Assembly (NCBI GenBank): GCA_907163345.1
Contig: CAJQUN010000957.1
Coordinates: forward strand, 1 to 64,000
Direction: 5' to 3'
DNA from: Haberlea rhodopensis
Taxonomy: Eukaryota > Streptophyta > Magnoliopsida > Lamiales > Gesneriaceae
DNA: 64,000 bases
Positions within the stretch are counted from its first letter, which is position 1. The number at the start of each line of letters is the position of its first letter. Under the pieces are notes generated by a model. It saw nothing but the letters and a program-made list of their open reading frames with translations. It was not told the origin of the DNA and did no database searches. Positions 1-13,230 of this stretch are shown piece after piece. The position numbers and the translations under genes are program-made.

Positions 1-525
1 CTCAACAACGAAGCGTACCGTGTGGCATAGTCCGCCACTGTCATGTTCCCTGCCTCAAACTTGTAAATTCATCCTCCTTTGCCTTGTCTTGCTGCCGCGG
101 AGAAGTATCGGTTCAAGAAACCTGGTCCTGACGAGCGTCCAAAATCAATCACAGCACCTTAGTGCTCTCATCTACATCACTGTGCACTCCACCACATCAA
201 TGGTTTCTAGAAAAATGGAAATACGCAAAAGAAGGCCCAAGCCTAAGCCTCAAGCCTAAGCCAAGCAGTAATAGCACAATGAGCCGATACAAAGATCGCT
301 AAAGTCCTCCAAGCCACTCTTCAGCTTCTTCTTCCGGACTCTGTCCCATCAAACCGGTATAGGATGAATGATAGACGAAACTGAGTCAAGCTAATCTCAC
401 CCGGTGGTAAGCAAATAACTGGACCACTGGGTTCCATCCCTACAGCCGTTGGAGGTAGAGGATTTAGCCCTGTCCATACTCGCATTCACACTCCCAACAT
501 CTCCGACTTCCTCATTAGCAGCCAT
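1..525 (-). pseudogene. gag remnant of Tekay-like element A (5' part of gag)
   Basis: Read on the minus strand, an ATG at 525-523 opens a reading frame beginning MAANEEVGDVGSVNAS, which lines up with the Gag start of the intact element G at 40335 (MAANVEVGDAVSVNAS). The frame soon stops. Further on, near 117-60, FLNRYFSAAARQ reappears as in G, followed by a one-base shift and an EDEFT-like stretch. Several stops and frameshifts lie between. Gag is the structural capsid/nucleocapsid protein of LTR retrotransposons. The rest of gag and pol would continue left of the window. The identification rests on comparison with G inside this window; this is a decayed pseudogene. Confidence 0.8.
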
Positions 526-733
526 GCTGTAACACAAATGTTAACAACAATCCAAAGCAATATATATCATGTCGTTAGATAACAGGAGTGATATAAGCAT
601 GTTAGTATAACCAAATATACAAAATATGCACCACATGCATAACCATGCTTCAAATGTAAGCACCTAGCCAAACATGCTAAGGCTACCCTTCACTCGTTCC
701 CGGGTTCTCTAACCACTGCTCTGATACCACTAA
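526..733 (-). other. 5' leader of element A between PBS and gag
   Basis: Untranslated leader between the primer-binding site and the gag ATG on the minus strand. It matches the leader of G (40129-40334) in layout and in the TGTTACAGC/GTTGCAGT context just before the ATG. I see no separate gene here. Confidence 0.7.
718..729 (-). other. Primer-binding site of element A
   Basis: GCTCTGATACCA on the plus strand is the complement of TGGTATCAGAGC, the binding site for the 3' end of initiator tRNA-Met used by most plant LTR retrotransposons. It lies four bases inside the LTR end at 734, which fixes A as minus-oriented with its body to the left. Confidence 0.95.
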
Positions 734-1294
734 TGTAAGGACCCTAATCCTTAAGTGCGGAAATAAGGCATAATAGAGCTAAAATAATGATCAGAGTGAG
801 AAAAGAACATGTTGAGTCTATGAGCTTAAGCATTACATGCCATAATAATAAGGACTTCCAAAAAGAATGGATTAATTACATTCCTCATCAATGAATGCTA
901 TCAACTAGTTTTACACTACTCCTAGAGTAGACACTAGACAAAATAATCCTGTCCTTTAATCCTCAAAAGAATGCTTTCACAAGCTCACCACCTCAACCCG
1001 TTCAAAGCTTGCTAAGGACAACCCCCAAACATGAGCAATAATAATCATTCATATTCAACACAATATGAAGATAAAGCGTAAATGCATAATCAATATAAAA
1101 CACTTCCTGTTTTCCATGCATTTCAAAACGCTTCCCGTTTGGTTGTCCCTGTACCATAACTCATGAGTATAATCAACAGATTATTTTTAATGGACAAAAC
1201 ATGTCATGACATCACATACCATCTCAACAGTACCAAATATTGGTCACCATTCCCTAGTCTGTCCATCACAGTGTATTTTAATGCCCCTCGCTTA

Positions 1295-1470
1295 TTTTCA
1301 TATGAGCGGCATAGGATAACCTCGCTTCAACGGACTGCGGGACTCCCACCCCTCGCCTCTCGTTGAGCGGCAAATACCCTTTCCTCGCCCCATATGATAA
1401 CCACGCTCAAATGTGACATGCGGCGCTCCCACCCCTCGCTTCACATTTAGCGGAACCAATACAAAAGCGG
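1295..1470 (-). repeat. AGCG/CGCT hairpin repeats in LTR A
   Basis: Imperfect repeats of about 70 bp, each with CTCGCT...AGCGGC modules (in element sense for example CCGCTAAATGTGAAGCGAGG, where CGCT and AGCG can pair). Related modules recur in C at 17590-18005, in H and in J. Confidence 0.6.
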
Positions 1471-1873
1471 CAAGCATAAAATCATCAAAGGATGACCACG
1501 ACTCATGGGATGTGCATCCAATAATCATAATATGCATCTATCATCAATATGCATCAATTACCATGTATATGCATCCACAATGCAATACCACATATGGCAT
1601 AAATCAACATGTATATGCATCCACAATGCAATACCACATATATACCCGCATCCACAATGCATAATCAATGAGTATATAAAATACATGTTACCGTTGGGTG
1701 CCCGTACGTCCACTACGTACCTTTCCAAAAGTGGAATTGGTCCGGCTTCAATTCCTCGGTTGTGTTGCTACCTAGGATGGTTCTACACAATCACACAACC
1801 CCATATTAGAAGCCAAATAATAGCCAAATACCAAAAATTTGACAAAATAAACCATTTTCCAAAATTCCACAGG

Positions 1874-2089
1874 CGGCGATCGATCGCTTCCCATAGGCGA
1901 TCGATCGCCTCGAAATTTACACAGCGGCGATCGGTCGCCCCAAACATGGCGATCGATCGCCATTCCTTTGAAAAACCCACTGCCTCTCGGCGATCGGTCG
2001 CCTCATAACAGGCGATCGATCGCCTAACCCGAAATTTTGGTACTGCCTTGCGGCGATCGATCGCCCCATTTCAGGCGATCGATCGCCTG
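1874..2089 (-). repeat. GATC palindrome octet of LTR A
   Basis: Eight copies of GCGATCGATCGC or GCGATCGGTCGC in 216 bp, arranged as four close pairs separated by AT-rich gaps. Within the first pair the CGATCGATCG cores start 21 bp apart. It is very CpG-dense in an otherwise AT-rich LTR. Confidence 0.9.
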
Positions 2090-2832
2090 GCACAGACTCG
2101 CGATTTTTCACCATTTTTGCATACCAAAACCTTCCAATCCATCCCAATACTCAAACCAACCAACCAACAACATATTTATCAACATAAACTTCCAAAATAC
2201 ACCTTAAAACAACCATAAATCCAACCATTAACCAAACCCACAACAACCCAACAAAACCCATTTTAAAACCATTCAAAATCAAACCAAACTCAAACAAAAC
2301 CTTACAAAATTAAAGCATGAGGTACCCATACCTCTTGGGGATCTCAAATCACCCAATATGCTCCACAAATCAAGATTTTTGAAAGGTTTCTCCTCAACCC
2401 TAGGCTTGAGCTCGAAAATGGAAGAAGGGAAAGGGTTTGTGGGTTTTGATTTGGAAAAGTGAAAGTGAGGTTGAAAGAGTGGGGTTGGATATTAAAATGT
2501 GAGTTTATGAAAATGATACCCAAAAGAATTCCATGGTGTATAAAACACCCCAACATGATATTTTTCAAAGCATTTACTCAAAATGCACCATAATATCAAT
2601 TAACACATGATTTCTAATAAATTGCTAACCAAGGCAAATAATCATGCTTCCAATAATATTTACCCAACATGCACCACATGCACTCTAAAATGCAATCCCG
2701 GGTCACCCCTATCCACATGACCATGCATTTCCATAAGGTAAATAAATCCCAAAACATAATCAATTACCACATAATTAATCATGTAAACACAATTAAAGCC
2801 AAATAGCAATTAACCATTTCGGGGATGTCACA

Positions 2833-5560
2833 CATAGATACATAAGAATCATCATGTATCAATAACAACTGATGCGGTAGTGTCTACGATATACCACTGA
2901 ATCAACTTCTCTATGATTCCACAAAGTTTCAAAATATCAAGGTAACATCATACCTCACTTAACGAATCATATTGATCATCGCAACGGTAATATCTTCATA
3001 TTTACCTGATTCTCAACTTTATAGTCTAACAATATATTTCTCTTTGGCGCAGCAAATCTGCTTACCTTAAGCCAAATTTCAATCGTTTCCGCAGAAATTT
3101 TAACGTTCATGGCATTTTCTCAACAATTTCAAGTTATGCCAAAAATTCCTTATAAATTTTCTATCAACATGTCAGCGATCGGCAAATTCTGGATCTACAA
3201 AACCTCAACCGATGCCATTCCAAAAGTTGTCTGGAACTTAAATTATAGGATAATTCTACTGGTGAATAATGATTTCTGTCAATTCCCACTAAATCACCAC
3301 TATTAATCGAGACATAACTTCCAAAGTCTGGATATTTTCTCAGTTGATCCATCTGTATGGGTATGCTAAGCAATACTCATTGCTAACTTAGTATCCATTA
3401 CATTCTGAAAATAGTTTCGAATTCTGATATTATCCTCGGATCTCGATCAGATACATCTATTACAGAAACTCACTGTAACTAAACCACATTATCCATATCT
3501 TAAACATGTCATCTTCTCATAGACATATAGACTATCACATGAAATCAATATCTTGTATTGAATAGTCAATCAATTTCGATTCAACTTGTTTCACAATCTC
3601 TGTTTGTAAATATTTGAGCTATAAAACTCAAAACTATAAATTTCTCAAATTCATTGTGGTACTTACAAATCATGTACTATCCCATTAGGTCTCGTATTTT
3701 TATCTTGACATGCTGGCATGTCAAACAATTTGCCACAAAATTCAAAAATTTCTTTTTTTATACCATCTCATCATAAATAGAATCTCGAGAATGATACATC
3801 TCATCATTCCCAGAATAACACTATGTTCTCTATAGTGTGCTTTCTGCTGTAATACGTCTTTCAAATCAGTAAAATTCGATGCTATATACTGATTTTTCAT
3901 TCGCAACCACCATTAAATGGCATACTAAATTTACTTGGTTGATAAGACAGAACCAATTTCTTAACTCAGTATCTGTATGGGTCTGTCCTTCGAGTCTTTC
4001 CGATCGTCGAAATCAGAGGTTATCAAACTGCAAAGCAAACATCGGTGCATCTTGCTACTAGTTTCATTTTCCTTGATTTATATTGACTATCAAAGTCAAA
4101 TTCTTTAATAAATCCAGTCATCGCTTATATCGCATGAATAAGCAATCATCTTTTCATGACAAATCTTTGACATACGTACTTGCACAACTACATATCTCCC
4201 TGAACCAGTTAACCAACATCAACATTGGGGCTGTAGTCCATTTCAGTTTCAGTTATGAAAACTCCTTTCTCATTCATCTGACCAAACGAATATCAAATTT
4301 CTTCTTGGTCAATTGGTTCATAAGTCAGGCTATCCTAGAATATCCTTCCATAAAGCCTGTAGTATCTGCCAAAATTTATAAAACTTTGTATCTTGAGTAC
4401 AATGATGGCCTTGGCCAAATTAGTACTATCTTTACTTTACTGGAATCAACAGATATCTGGTTAGATGGTATCACCTATCCCAAAACAACACTTGATTCAA
4501 CCAATATTTACATTTCGATAACTTGGTACACACTTTGAGCTTCATGAAGCGTCTGAATAATCAAATGTTCTGTGTGGTTCCTTTCGAATCTCGTATACAC
4601 TAGTATACCACTGATGAATATGATTACAATTCCGCCCAAAAGTTACGAAATATTTTCTTCTTCAAATTCATAACTCTATTGGTATAGTTGTCAGACCACA
4701 CGACATAAAAAAAAATATTCAAAATACCTATATCTGGTTTGACCAAGTGCTTAGAGAACATTTTCTCTTCTGACTCGAACTGATGGTAACCAGAGTAAAA
4801 ATCGTTCTTCTTATACGTTAAAATTCCTTACAACTTGATCAGTTACTTTTCGATCTGAGGCAGCATGTATTTATTCTTGACAATAGCCCGATTAAACTAC
4901 CTTTAATCGATACACATATTCATCAAATCATTTTTCTTCTTCACGAACAATACCGATGTTTCCTCAAGTGACATAAGTATCCGTATCGAGGAGATTCTGC
5001 AACTATTCTTCTGTATCTGTCAACTCTGTTGATGACATTCTGTACAGTGCTTTCGATATCAAATTTATTCCTTGTCATCAACGAATAGTTAAAATCAATT
5101 TCCTTCTTTAGTGAAAATTCTTTTGTTTCCTTTGGAAAATCTGGGCTAGTTTTCTTACCACTATGATATCAGTCAACCTCAACTCTTTTTGATAAGCATC
5201 AACTGCTTATTATCAAATATCCCTCGTTTTCCAAGTATTGCAACCACAATATTTTCATAGCTGATACTATCAATATATTAGCTTGCTATTCGTGGCGATA
5301 AACATTTCATTTGTAGCCACAATATAATCAAAAATTCATTATACTCTGAAATCAACTTACAATATCTCAAAATTTATCAGAGTATCCATGCCCTTGATAC
5401 AATCAAAACCATATTTCGACAACATCATTTAATTCAAATCCACAACACTATCAACAAACTGTAATCTGCAGTTCACTATTACAAGTGTGGTAGTATAATT
5501 ATCACTGATGGTGTATTTTCCCAATCATCATTATCAATGCACATTTGATGCAATATATGA
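2833..5560 (-). pseudogene. Decayed pol of gypsy element B
   Basis: On the minus strand, broken frames keep recognisable Ty3/gypsy pol order. A protease-RT linker (SAMK-like, then a KEIDFNYS-like stretch) lies near 5050-5270. RT lies near 4500-4950, with MCID at the RT motif, YSGYHQ, and an IIFISGILVY stretch at the place of the FIDDILIY active site, whose two aspartates are lost. The RT-RNase H connection lies near 4440-4500. An integrase zinc-finger remnant (LTCQHVK) lies near 3690-3740. Stops occur every few dozen codons. The left end abuts LTR A at 2832/2833. This is the oldest-looking element here and has no coding capacity. The lineage is probably chromovirus-like, but decay prevents a firm call. 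Confidence 0.7.
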
Positions 5561-6984
5561 AACCAATGATTTTATCTCAAATCAAACTCGTGCAGTGTGA
5601 CCAATACACAACATGTATCTGTGATCACTAGCATCTCTATCATTGCCGAAATCGAAATGGTTCTATATCCTGGAGACATCTCAATCCCATTGTCAAGGTA
5701 TACTCTATGGTCTACAGGTAATTAACTGCTGCTGAAACTGAGTGGTCGTAAAGAATAACCACCATGATATCTACCCCTAGCTCAGGGTATTTGTTGTTAT
5801 GGCTGCATCTATTCCCGAGTAAGTAACAGACATGCTCTGCTTGCCACAATCAATATCAGTTCTTATTATTCTTTCAAATGGATCAGTAGATATTTACATC
5901 CACAGTGACCTCAAAAGATTTGGTATTCTACAATCTCATAGTCCCTTTAGAACTACTAGAGCTGGATAAATTTGAGTGATACTTCTGAAACTTTTCCAGG
6001 ACTACTTGGATTATCCCAATGATAGTCACTTCATTAATCTTTAATCCAGTTCTAATTACTTCGCACCACCTTGGTGTCTTATTCCTTAGTCAATATCTAA
6101 TCTCTTCACTAGTGAATATCTATCGAGATTAAGCAGATATTTCCATTTCTCAAGTCCACGATAGTCAATTATCATTTTCCATATCACCAATACCATTACT
6201 CTAGATAGTCTCATCTAAAAGAGTTCATAGTGAAGTTTTTATTCATAGTTCGGACACAAAAACTGGAACTGAATCACGACAGTCCCCTAAACCAAGTCCT
6301 CATTCAAACCAATTCTCGTTGTTTCTCACAACAACTACACTCCATTCTTCAGTTGAAATATTGCTAGTTTCAATATTCTCAAGTTCTAAATTATCATCTT
6401 GGCGTACACAGGTTTTGACGTAAACTCATACATATAACCTTGGTCTTTCAGACTTAAATTCCCGATGTCAATCGACAAAAAGTGTTTTAAATAATTCTAG
6501 TGGCATCCACTAATCACAAGGATTAAGTCCCAAAGTGATAAATAGAAGTCTCAATAATTATCACTATGATATAATTCAAGTAACAGTTTACAGTGCCTAC
6601 AGGTTCAATAGATGGCTCTTAAAGTCTATATCGGTGCTACCTGTCCAAACACTAATTGTTCATCAAATCATCATATACAATCTCAAGTCAGAGATGTTTT
6701 CATCACTTAGTTTACATCATCATCTGATAAGCAACTGTCAGTGCTACAGATAAAATTCTCAAATTCTCTAGATTCTATGCAACTCAGCATATTAAAATGG
6801 TCAGAGATATGACATCTAATTATCCCTGCTTAATAATCCATTACATGTATAAAATCTCATTATCGAACATGTAAACATAGCAGGTAAGAGCATATAAAAA
6901 CACGTAGTCAATTACATGCACAAACAATTTTATTTGTGACTAGACTCAGTGTCCTAACTATAGTTCGAGCATAACCCAGATTAT
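5561..6984 (-). other. Decayed gag and leader region of element B
   Basis: Between the pol remnant and the PBS, position says this should hold gag and the 5' leader. I could not recognise a zinc knuckle or capsid motif, and all frames are short. It is AT-rich and I see nothing else in it. Confidence 0.5.
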
Positions 6985-6996
6985 GCTCTGATACCA
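6985..6996 (-). other. Primer-binding site of element B
   Basis: GCTCTGATACCA two bases to the left of the LTR end at 6999. The element reads leftward. Confidence 0.9.
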
Positions 6997-6998
6997 AC

Positions 6999-7936
6999 TG
7001 TGAGGGCCTGATCCTAATCAGAGGTTTAATTAACACACGATTGTTATATTAACGTAACAGCGGAAGATTAAGTTAAAAACTTTCAAAAAGTGACCCTCAA
7101 AAATTTTTCGCAGTTTGTTTCTAAAACATTCTGAATAGTGAAAATATGTATTTCCAATTTTTACATCTAACATGATATTCATCGCATAAGCATTACATAT
7201 AATTTCTCAGTAAAGTAATACTTAAAAATACAGATACTCAGGGCATACCCCGGTAATTTAAAACATAAGTAAAAATACTAAACAACTACTGGGACTCAAA
7301 ACATAAACCATATACCTGAGCTCGCTCTCAAGGAGCTCTGGTACTTATCGATGCTTCGTCTCGAGCATCCACAGTACGTCCACCTGTACCACCTGTCATG
7401 CCCATACAACAAAGACATGACAGCCCCCCGCGAAGGGGGTCAGAACCCAGTACGAGAAACAGATAATATCACAGTGTATGACAAATAACATGTGATGCAT
7501 GCCGTGCATGAATGCAAATGCATATGAAGGGTATCAACTCTCGAATATCCATATCTCAGGAGTCCAAAGGAAGATCATCAATCACTCATCAGTGCTCGAG
7601 CAGGATGTGACACGCTCCGCGCTCCGATCTATCTCTCAGTAGAGCCATCGGCGGTCCATCATCCTCATGTCTGGGCGACGTCGGCACGCTCGTCGCTAGG
7701 GCATCACTCAGCTCACTCTCTCCGCCGAGCCATCAACGTGCCCATCATCCCCAGACACGCATCACACATACCAAAGAAAAGATATAGGTACCAAGAAACG
7801 AATCGATAGGATCAACATGACATGCTCAATGTCCATGTGTGTCAATGCATAATGCAAGATCATAATCTCATGTGATGCATCTCAAATCTCATGTCATCAT
7901 ATATCATGCAGTCAATGTACCATGTAATTCACATAC
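6999..7936 (-). mobile_element. 5' LTR of element B, U5-side half
   Basis: Starts TGTGAGGGCC at 6999 beside the PBS. It is cut at 7936 by insertion of C and resumes at 20967. It contains a GC-rich patch at 7385-7445 (GACAGCCCCCCGCGAAGGGGG) that matches the position of a CTCACCCCGTGTGGGGGCTG motif in LTRs of C, H and J. Together the two halves make about 2.7 kb. Confidence 0.8.
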
Positions 7937-8460
7937 TGTAAGGACCCCCGTGTCCTTAACCCGTTTTTAGTGTATTAAGCCGTATCATTAGTGCATATAA
8001 TCATACTATCAGGGGAAAAAACCATATGCAAGTGCAACACCATATGCTATCCAGAAAATTTCTTGCATTTAAACCACATAATATTCAAATTCCCCAACCA
8101 TGATTACCCATATAACATGCACCCTCATAATACACTAACATACTCTTAGTTCATTTAGCAATTCTATATCTAATTGCGTGCAAACCATAAATGAATAGAG
8201 AAGAGACGTAGCCCGTTTATACATTCCATATACACGTAATATGTACTCACATAAGAGCACCCAATGAATGAACGTGTATCTAATGTATAAAACACTCTGC
8301 TGGATACAGTTACTGGTGCTTCGATCCTGGAAGCACCTCTCAAGCGCAACTCGATCTCGACTCTGGATCTGAGCGCCTGTCCATCCAGCTCTGGTACCTC
8401 AATCCTGGAAGTACTTTAATCAACAACCCGAGCTCAACTCCAAAGCTGCTGCTACACCTG

Positions 8461-8510
8461 TACCACCTGCCCCAACAGAGACAGCCCCCACACGGGGTGA
8501 GCATACCAAT
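8461..8510 (-). other. Conserved GC-rich motif in LTR C
   Basis: In element sense this reads GCTCACCCCGTGTGGGGGCT followed by GTCTCTGTTGGGG. CCCC-GTGT-GGGG can pair as a short hairpin. The motif recurs at 19022-19072, about 28615-28665 (LTR H) and 35558-35602 (LTR J), and in weaker form in LTR B. It lies in the U5 half; the function is unknown. Confidence 0.6.
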
Positions 8511-9490
8511 ATCCCAATCCAATAACCACAACAATACAATTCATAATTTACATTAATGTAAATGCTATGAAATACAAAATATACTCCCTAGATGGTATCA
8601 TCCTCACCCGGGGTTTCCTGTACTGTCCCTGTTCTCAAAACACTGAAACAATTAAATTCCCAAATGCCAGTTAATCATTACATTGATTAACAATTCCTGA
8701 GCCATATACCAATATCATAATCAATAACATAAAATCATTAAACAATGATTATAGACAATCCATGTTCCTCACTTATGGTTTCATAGCTCTATTTCATTGC
8801 TCGCTCTACAATAGAGGCATTCCATTTCCACGCATGCTCGATGGCAGAGGCGTCATAATCGATGTTCGCTCACAGGCGACAACATCCCAATCATTGCTCG
8901 CTCAAAAGCGGCACCATGCAATTCTCAATGCATATATTGACATTTGAAGCAAGTACTATAAACCATGCATTTCAATCTCCGTTTATTGCTAATACCACGC
9001 GTCATGCATGTCCACACACATTCATTGCAATACAGTGTACCAAGCACTCAACAATTGCAATTATAAAAGGCTATGCTCGTACGTCATACGTACCTTATAA
9101 TTCCGTAGCTCGAGTCCAAACTTTGCTTGAGTTTCCTTACCTTGAGAGATATGTGCTAAAACACATAAACAACTCACAATCAAGTATAAGCATGCAACCA
9201 CGTGTCCAAGCACGTTCAAGATTCCCAATCATATCGTCAATCCATGACGATTACCAAAATAAAAGCCCCCCGGCTAAGCATGCATAATACCCAAAATATA
9301 CCATTAACAAGTTTAAATGACAACCAAGAATTCAACCGGGAATTCCGTTTTATTAAACTTTGGCCTCAACCAATCCATTTTAAAAGTATAGCATTCCCAT
9401 TGTAATGTAGACATTGCCCCGGAAACGGCCCCTGAAAACCACGATTCCAACCGACATTTTCCAAAATTTTGAAAAAACAAAGGGGACAGG

Positions 9491-9702
9491 GCCGCGATCG
9501 CTCGGCGCCAAGCCGCGATCGATCGCCATACCTTACTGTCCGAAAATAAACAAGCCGTGATCGATCGCCACATCTCGCGATCGATCGCCAAGGCCCTCGC
9601 GATCGATCGCCCACTTCTCGCAATCGATCGTCGCTACTGCTCATCGCCTTCCCAAAACAGAAACATGTCGCGATCGATCGGCGCCAAGCCGCGATCGATC
9701 GT
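9491..9702 (-). repeat. GATC palindrome octet of C 3' LTR
   Basis: Eight units of (G/C)CGATCGATCG(C/G) type, laid out as pair, gap, two pairs, gap, pair. Cores in a pair are 20-21 bp apart. They lie downstream of the TATA box in element sense, so they are probably transcribed. Confidence 0.9.
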
Positions 9703-10077
9703 GACCTGCGGGATTCCAAAAATTTCGAGCTTCAATGGTGTTTTTCACACCCAAACTCCAAACCAACACCCCATACAACCTCAACACCTCAAATACAACA
9801 ATTAAACTCCATGAAAACACTGAAATCAACATTTTAGATTTTAACCCAAAACCCCCAAACACAAATCCAACCCAAAAGCTCAACCATAACACACCAAACC
9901 ACTATCAAAATGAAGCCAAAAGAGAGGAGAAGAAGATTACCTATCTTTCTTCAAGAAATCCGGCCCCTAAATCGAGTTCCATCGATTTTTGCTTCAAAGG
10001 GGAAAAGGGAAAGGGTTTGGGGTGAGAGAGAGGAGAGGAGAGAAATGGATTCCAAATGACGGAATCCCGAGTCCAAC

Positions 10078-10090
10078 TGGTATATATAGC
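10078..10090 (-). promoter_or_regulatory. TATA box of C 3' LTR
   Basis: Element-sense GCTATATATACCA followed by a CT-rich stretch ending TTTCTCTCCTCTCCTCTC. The same core is at about 20630 in the partner LTR and at 33893-33905 in J. It is a plausible Pol II core promoter, by sequence only. Confidence 0.65.
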
Positions 10091-10417
10091 AAAAATGCCC
10101 CCAAATACCAATACCTCCACAAATACATCATGATTCATTAAAAATCATCTGTTTTCAAAACTCTCTCTCCAACAGTAAATCCCCAGACTGGCCCCAACAT
10201 AAGGCACCCCGGACACCAAGTCCTACTAAAACCCAACTCATAGGTTTTTCACCAAAATGAGAATACAATCTCATCCTTTGGATCCAACGATCCCAAATGC
10301 CCGATTTAACAACCTCGGGAGATGCCAAACCGCAATTAATTCCTAATTGCCACAATTAAAAATCCATCAAGGATTAATACCACACAAGGATTAACACCAT
10401 AATCCCCGTACATCACA

Positions 10418-12249
10418 ATTATCCCCCACTAATAAAATTTCATCCTCGAAATTTGCACCGGCATACCCTACGTAACACCAGGGTTACACAAACAAGGTAA
10501 AGTTACAACCCCGATTCTGGACCACAAAAGAATCGAATCATTAACTCCGAGAACACCAATCTCGCATCAAGCTCTACAATAGAGCAATGCCAAAACCAAT
10601 ATAAACCCGAAAGATAACAACATACCTCGACGTGACTCGTCCCGAAATTCAGTCCATCATGACTGCAAATCAATCAAAACACCATTGGTTCTAACATAGA
10701 TATCTCTCCATGATATCCACCAATCGCCCATGATGCTTAACACACATCGTTATGATGTGGGCCATTAGTATACAAAAGTATACACACAGAAAATCCAGTT
10801 TTCGCTTCCCGGTCCATCTCCTCCAAAGGAGTAATTGCACCACTTGCAATCCGAATCGGGTAAACCACGGTCACTAATCCACACAAAACACATCACTACA
10901 GATGCCTACAACCATGTGTTCCAAGAAATCTCATCATGGTCCAAAACACACTATCGAGATTCTACACGGTCTCAAGTTCCACAGGGGACATGCAAGACAA
11001 ACAATTGCATTCCAAACACGTGTCGACCGTGACACTAAACAAATCCGAATCCTGGCCATCCCTCATTTATCCTGGGATTCAACAATCCTAAAACAGGAAG
11101 GCCATCGAATTATCCAACAAGAACTACCAAGGTTCCAAAACATGACAATCCCTCCTCAGGGAAAGTCAAACGGACCTCACGATTATTCCTCATAATACAT
11201 CGTGCCATCGAGATTACCAATCTCAAATTGCCACAATCTCCCACCGGAGATTCATCAAACCAAGCACACTAATCCGACGTTCAACGAGGAATGAAATGGA
11301 GTTGGCATTCGTATACATACACGGGTATACATGCCTAAGTGCCAACACAACAGGCACACTCAAAGCAATAGACTCGGGTATCTCCAAGCATACCCAAAGT
11401 CCCAAAATCTGCTGTCAAACCTCGATCATTCTCATTCCACGGAGAATAGTGGTCGACAGACCAAAGCCAAAGGGTGTGATTTCAACATCAACACCACACA
11501 ACCAAGGCAATGAATCTCCCAAAAGATTCAACCGGCAGGTATAACAATACCGCCTTTCCCACAAGGATAGTGTCATGAATTGACCTTCCAACCTCGAACC
11601 ACCGTCCGGAAAACTAGATACACAAACCAACCTATATCCTGGAACCAAAATATGCAATTGGTTCAGAATAGTGCATCGAAGCCACTATCATCAAATCGAA
11701 ACTCGTATACGTCATGTATACTCAAACAACGATGCCCTGTACTATTGCCATAGTACTCCACACTCGAGCATCACCCCAGAGACGTCTCCTTGAACGTCTC
11801 ACAGGAAGTACGAAGCCATTACCTAGTCCAACACTAGTAGGGCTTACCCTGGTTGATTCACGATCAACCCTCAACCAAACTAGTTGTCTCCATGACAGTA
11901 CAATCCAAATCTCTCCAAGAGATAAAGTCAATATAGCAGTGTCACTCCACTAACTATACCACACAATTTCAATTGTGACTTCCGTCGCATACCATATGCA
12001 AAGATGCTCAACCAGAGCTAACAAGGACTTGTCGACGCTCACGTTGGCATTTCCAACAAAATTGAGTCGTCCCAAAATAAGTCTCTTAAAACATTTGACG
12101 TATAAACGTCTCCACGAGGTATTCCCTGCCTCAATTATCATGCCACAAGGAGACTACAAGAGTCTACCAAAAGTCCTCATCGTATCATCATACGATTCAC
12201 TGAACTCGAATCACACGGGCAGTATAACGGCTATCAAAAGCACGTTATA
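10418..12249 (-). other. Element C interior, 3' half (non-coding)
   Basis: Starts with the polypurine tract (element-sense AGTAGGGGGATAATT, at about 10418-10432). It matches J 31500-33561 in reverse, for example the TCCTCCAAAGGAGTAATTGC region near 10820. Short frames on both strands are unrelated between copies, and none holds a retroelement domain. It is interrupted at 12249 by solo LTR D. Confidence 0.8.
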
Positions 12250-12659
12250 TGTAGGGTCCTCCTACCTTAACATCATCTTTAACACATATAATGGACTAAA
12301 CATTGCATATAATAACGTCTCAATGTTAAGGTTGTAGTTTGAGCTATAAGATTACAGGCCAAAACGAAACTTCAAACTTAATTGATTACATTTTCTAAAT
12401 GAATGTTGAAGCGATAGAATTATACTACTCCTAGAGTAGAGACTATCCCAAAAATCCTGCAACCTAATTTCTTTCACGCTCCTCATAGCTCACTGTCTCA
12501 ACCCGACCCTGAGCCTTTTGTCCAAAAGTGTACCTACAGGGACAACACATCGTGAGCATGCACATCTTTACTTAATCATCATAAAAGAAACATAACAGTA
12601 AATGTATGAAATCTTAGTTAAGTAAACTTGCTAGTTATTCGTTAACTTCTTCTTGTTGA

Positions 12660-12800
12660 CCCTGATTTACATTCATACATATGGACGTCTTACCCTGTTA
12701 TATGGCGTCTTACCATATCATAAACATCGTATGGCATCTTGCCATGTGGGCGTCTTACCCAATCATAACATCGTATGGCATCTTACCGTATCATGACATC
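12660..12800 (-). repeat. TAAGAYG hairpin repeats in solo LTR D
   Basis: Plus strand shows TATATGGCGTCTTACCATAT, GGGCGTCTTACCC and TATGGCATCTTACCGTA: flanking arms that pair around a 7-base CRTCTTA loop (TAAGAYG in element sense). This is the same array as in G at 39511-39702. Confidence 0.75.
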
Positions 12801-13030
12801 GTATCATGATATAAACATCATATAAACATCATCATTACTTGTCATAATCATCTTCATGGATATCGTATCCTCTTCACTTATCATAAACATCGTCATCATA
12901 ATTTACTTATCATACTCATCGCTCATCATAAACATCATTATCATAATTTACTTATCATACTCATCGTCGTAAACATCATCATAAACATCATCATCATCAT
13001 AAACATTATCATTACAAACATCATATGTAG
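12800..13030 (-). repeat. CATCATAAA-type microsatellite-like tract in D
   Basis: Degenerate 9-12 bp tandem repeats of CATCATAAACATCAT type, the counterpart of the GATGATGTTTAT tract in the LTRs of G. It is low complexity and any reading frame in it is incidental. Confidence 0.8.
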
Positions 13031-13230
13031 GAGTATAATTTACCGTCCGATGCCCGTACGTTTCTTACGTACCTTAATCCCAAAAGTGGAGAAATCGGAG
13101 AGCTTTATCTCCTTGAGGTTGTGGGTACTTGGGATGGTTCTACATAACCATACAAATTGATATTAGAAGCTAATCAAGGTCCAATATCCAAAAATCCCAC
13201 AAAAATATCAAAAATGCACATTTTTACACC

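Larger units (their letters stand above)
734..2832 (-). mobile_element. 5' LTR of Tekay-like element A
   Basis: About 2.1 kb bounded by TGTAAGGACC at 734 and GATGTCACA at 2832 (TGTGACATCCCC in element sense). The PBS is adjacent on the left. In element sense it holds a TATA-like TTTTATACACC (about 2535), a GATC palindrome cluster (1874-2089) and a region of AGCG/CGCT inverted repeats (1295-1470), then the U5 end. The layout parallels the 2000-bp LTR of G, but the sequence is diverged. The other LTR and the target duplication are outside the window. Confidence 0.85.
7937..10417 (-). mobile_element. 3' LTR of element C
   Basis: 2481 bp from TGTAAGGACC to CATCACA. No PBS is on the left, and the polypurine tract is on the right, so this is the 3' LTR. 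It differs from the partner LTR by scattered substitutions and by a 22-bp block, so that it carries eight GATC palindromes instead of seven. Confidence 0.9.

Noticed and set aside
4083..4538. 151-codon plus-strand frame in B
   Set aside because: The minus strand here holds the RT/RNase H remnant of B; the plus-strand frame is a shadow.
8340..8534. Identical 64-codon minus-strand frames in both LTRs of C (also 18901-19095)
   Set aside because: Identity follows from LTR identity; the frame covers the conserved GC-rich non-coding motif and resembles no protein.
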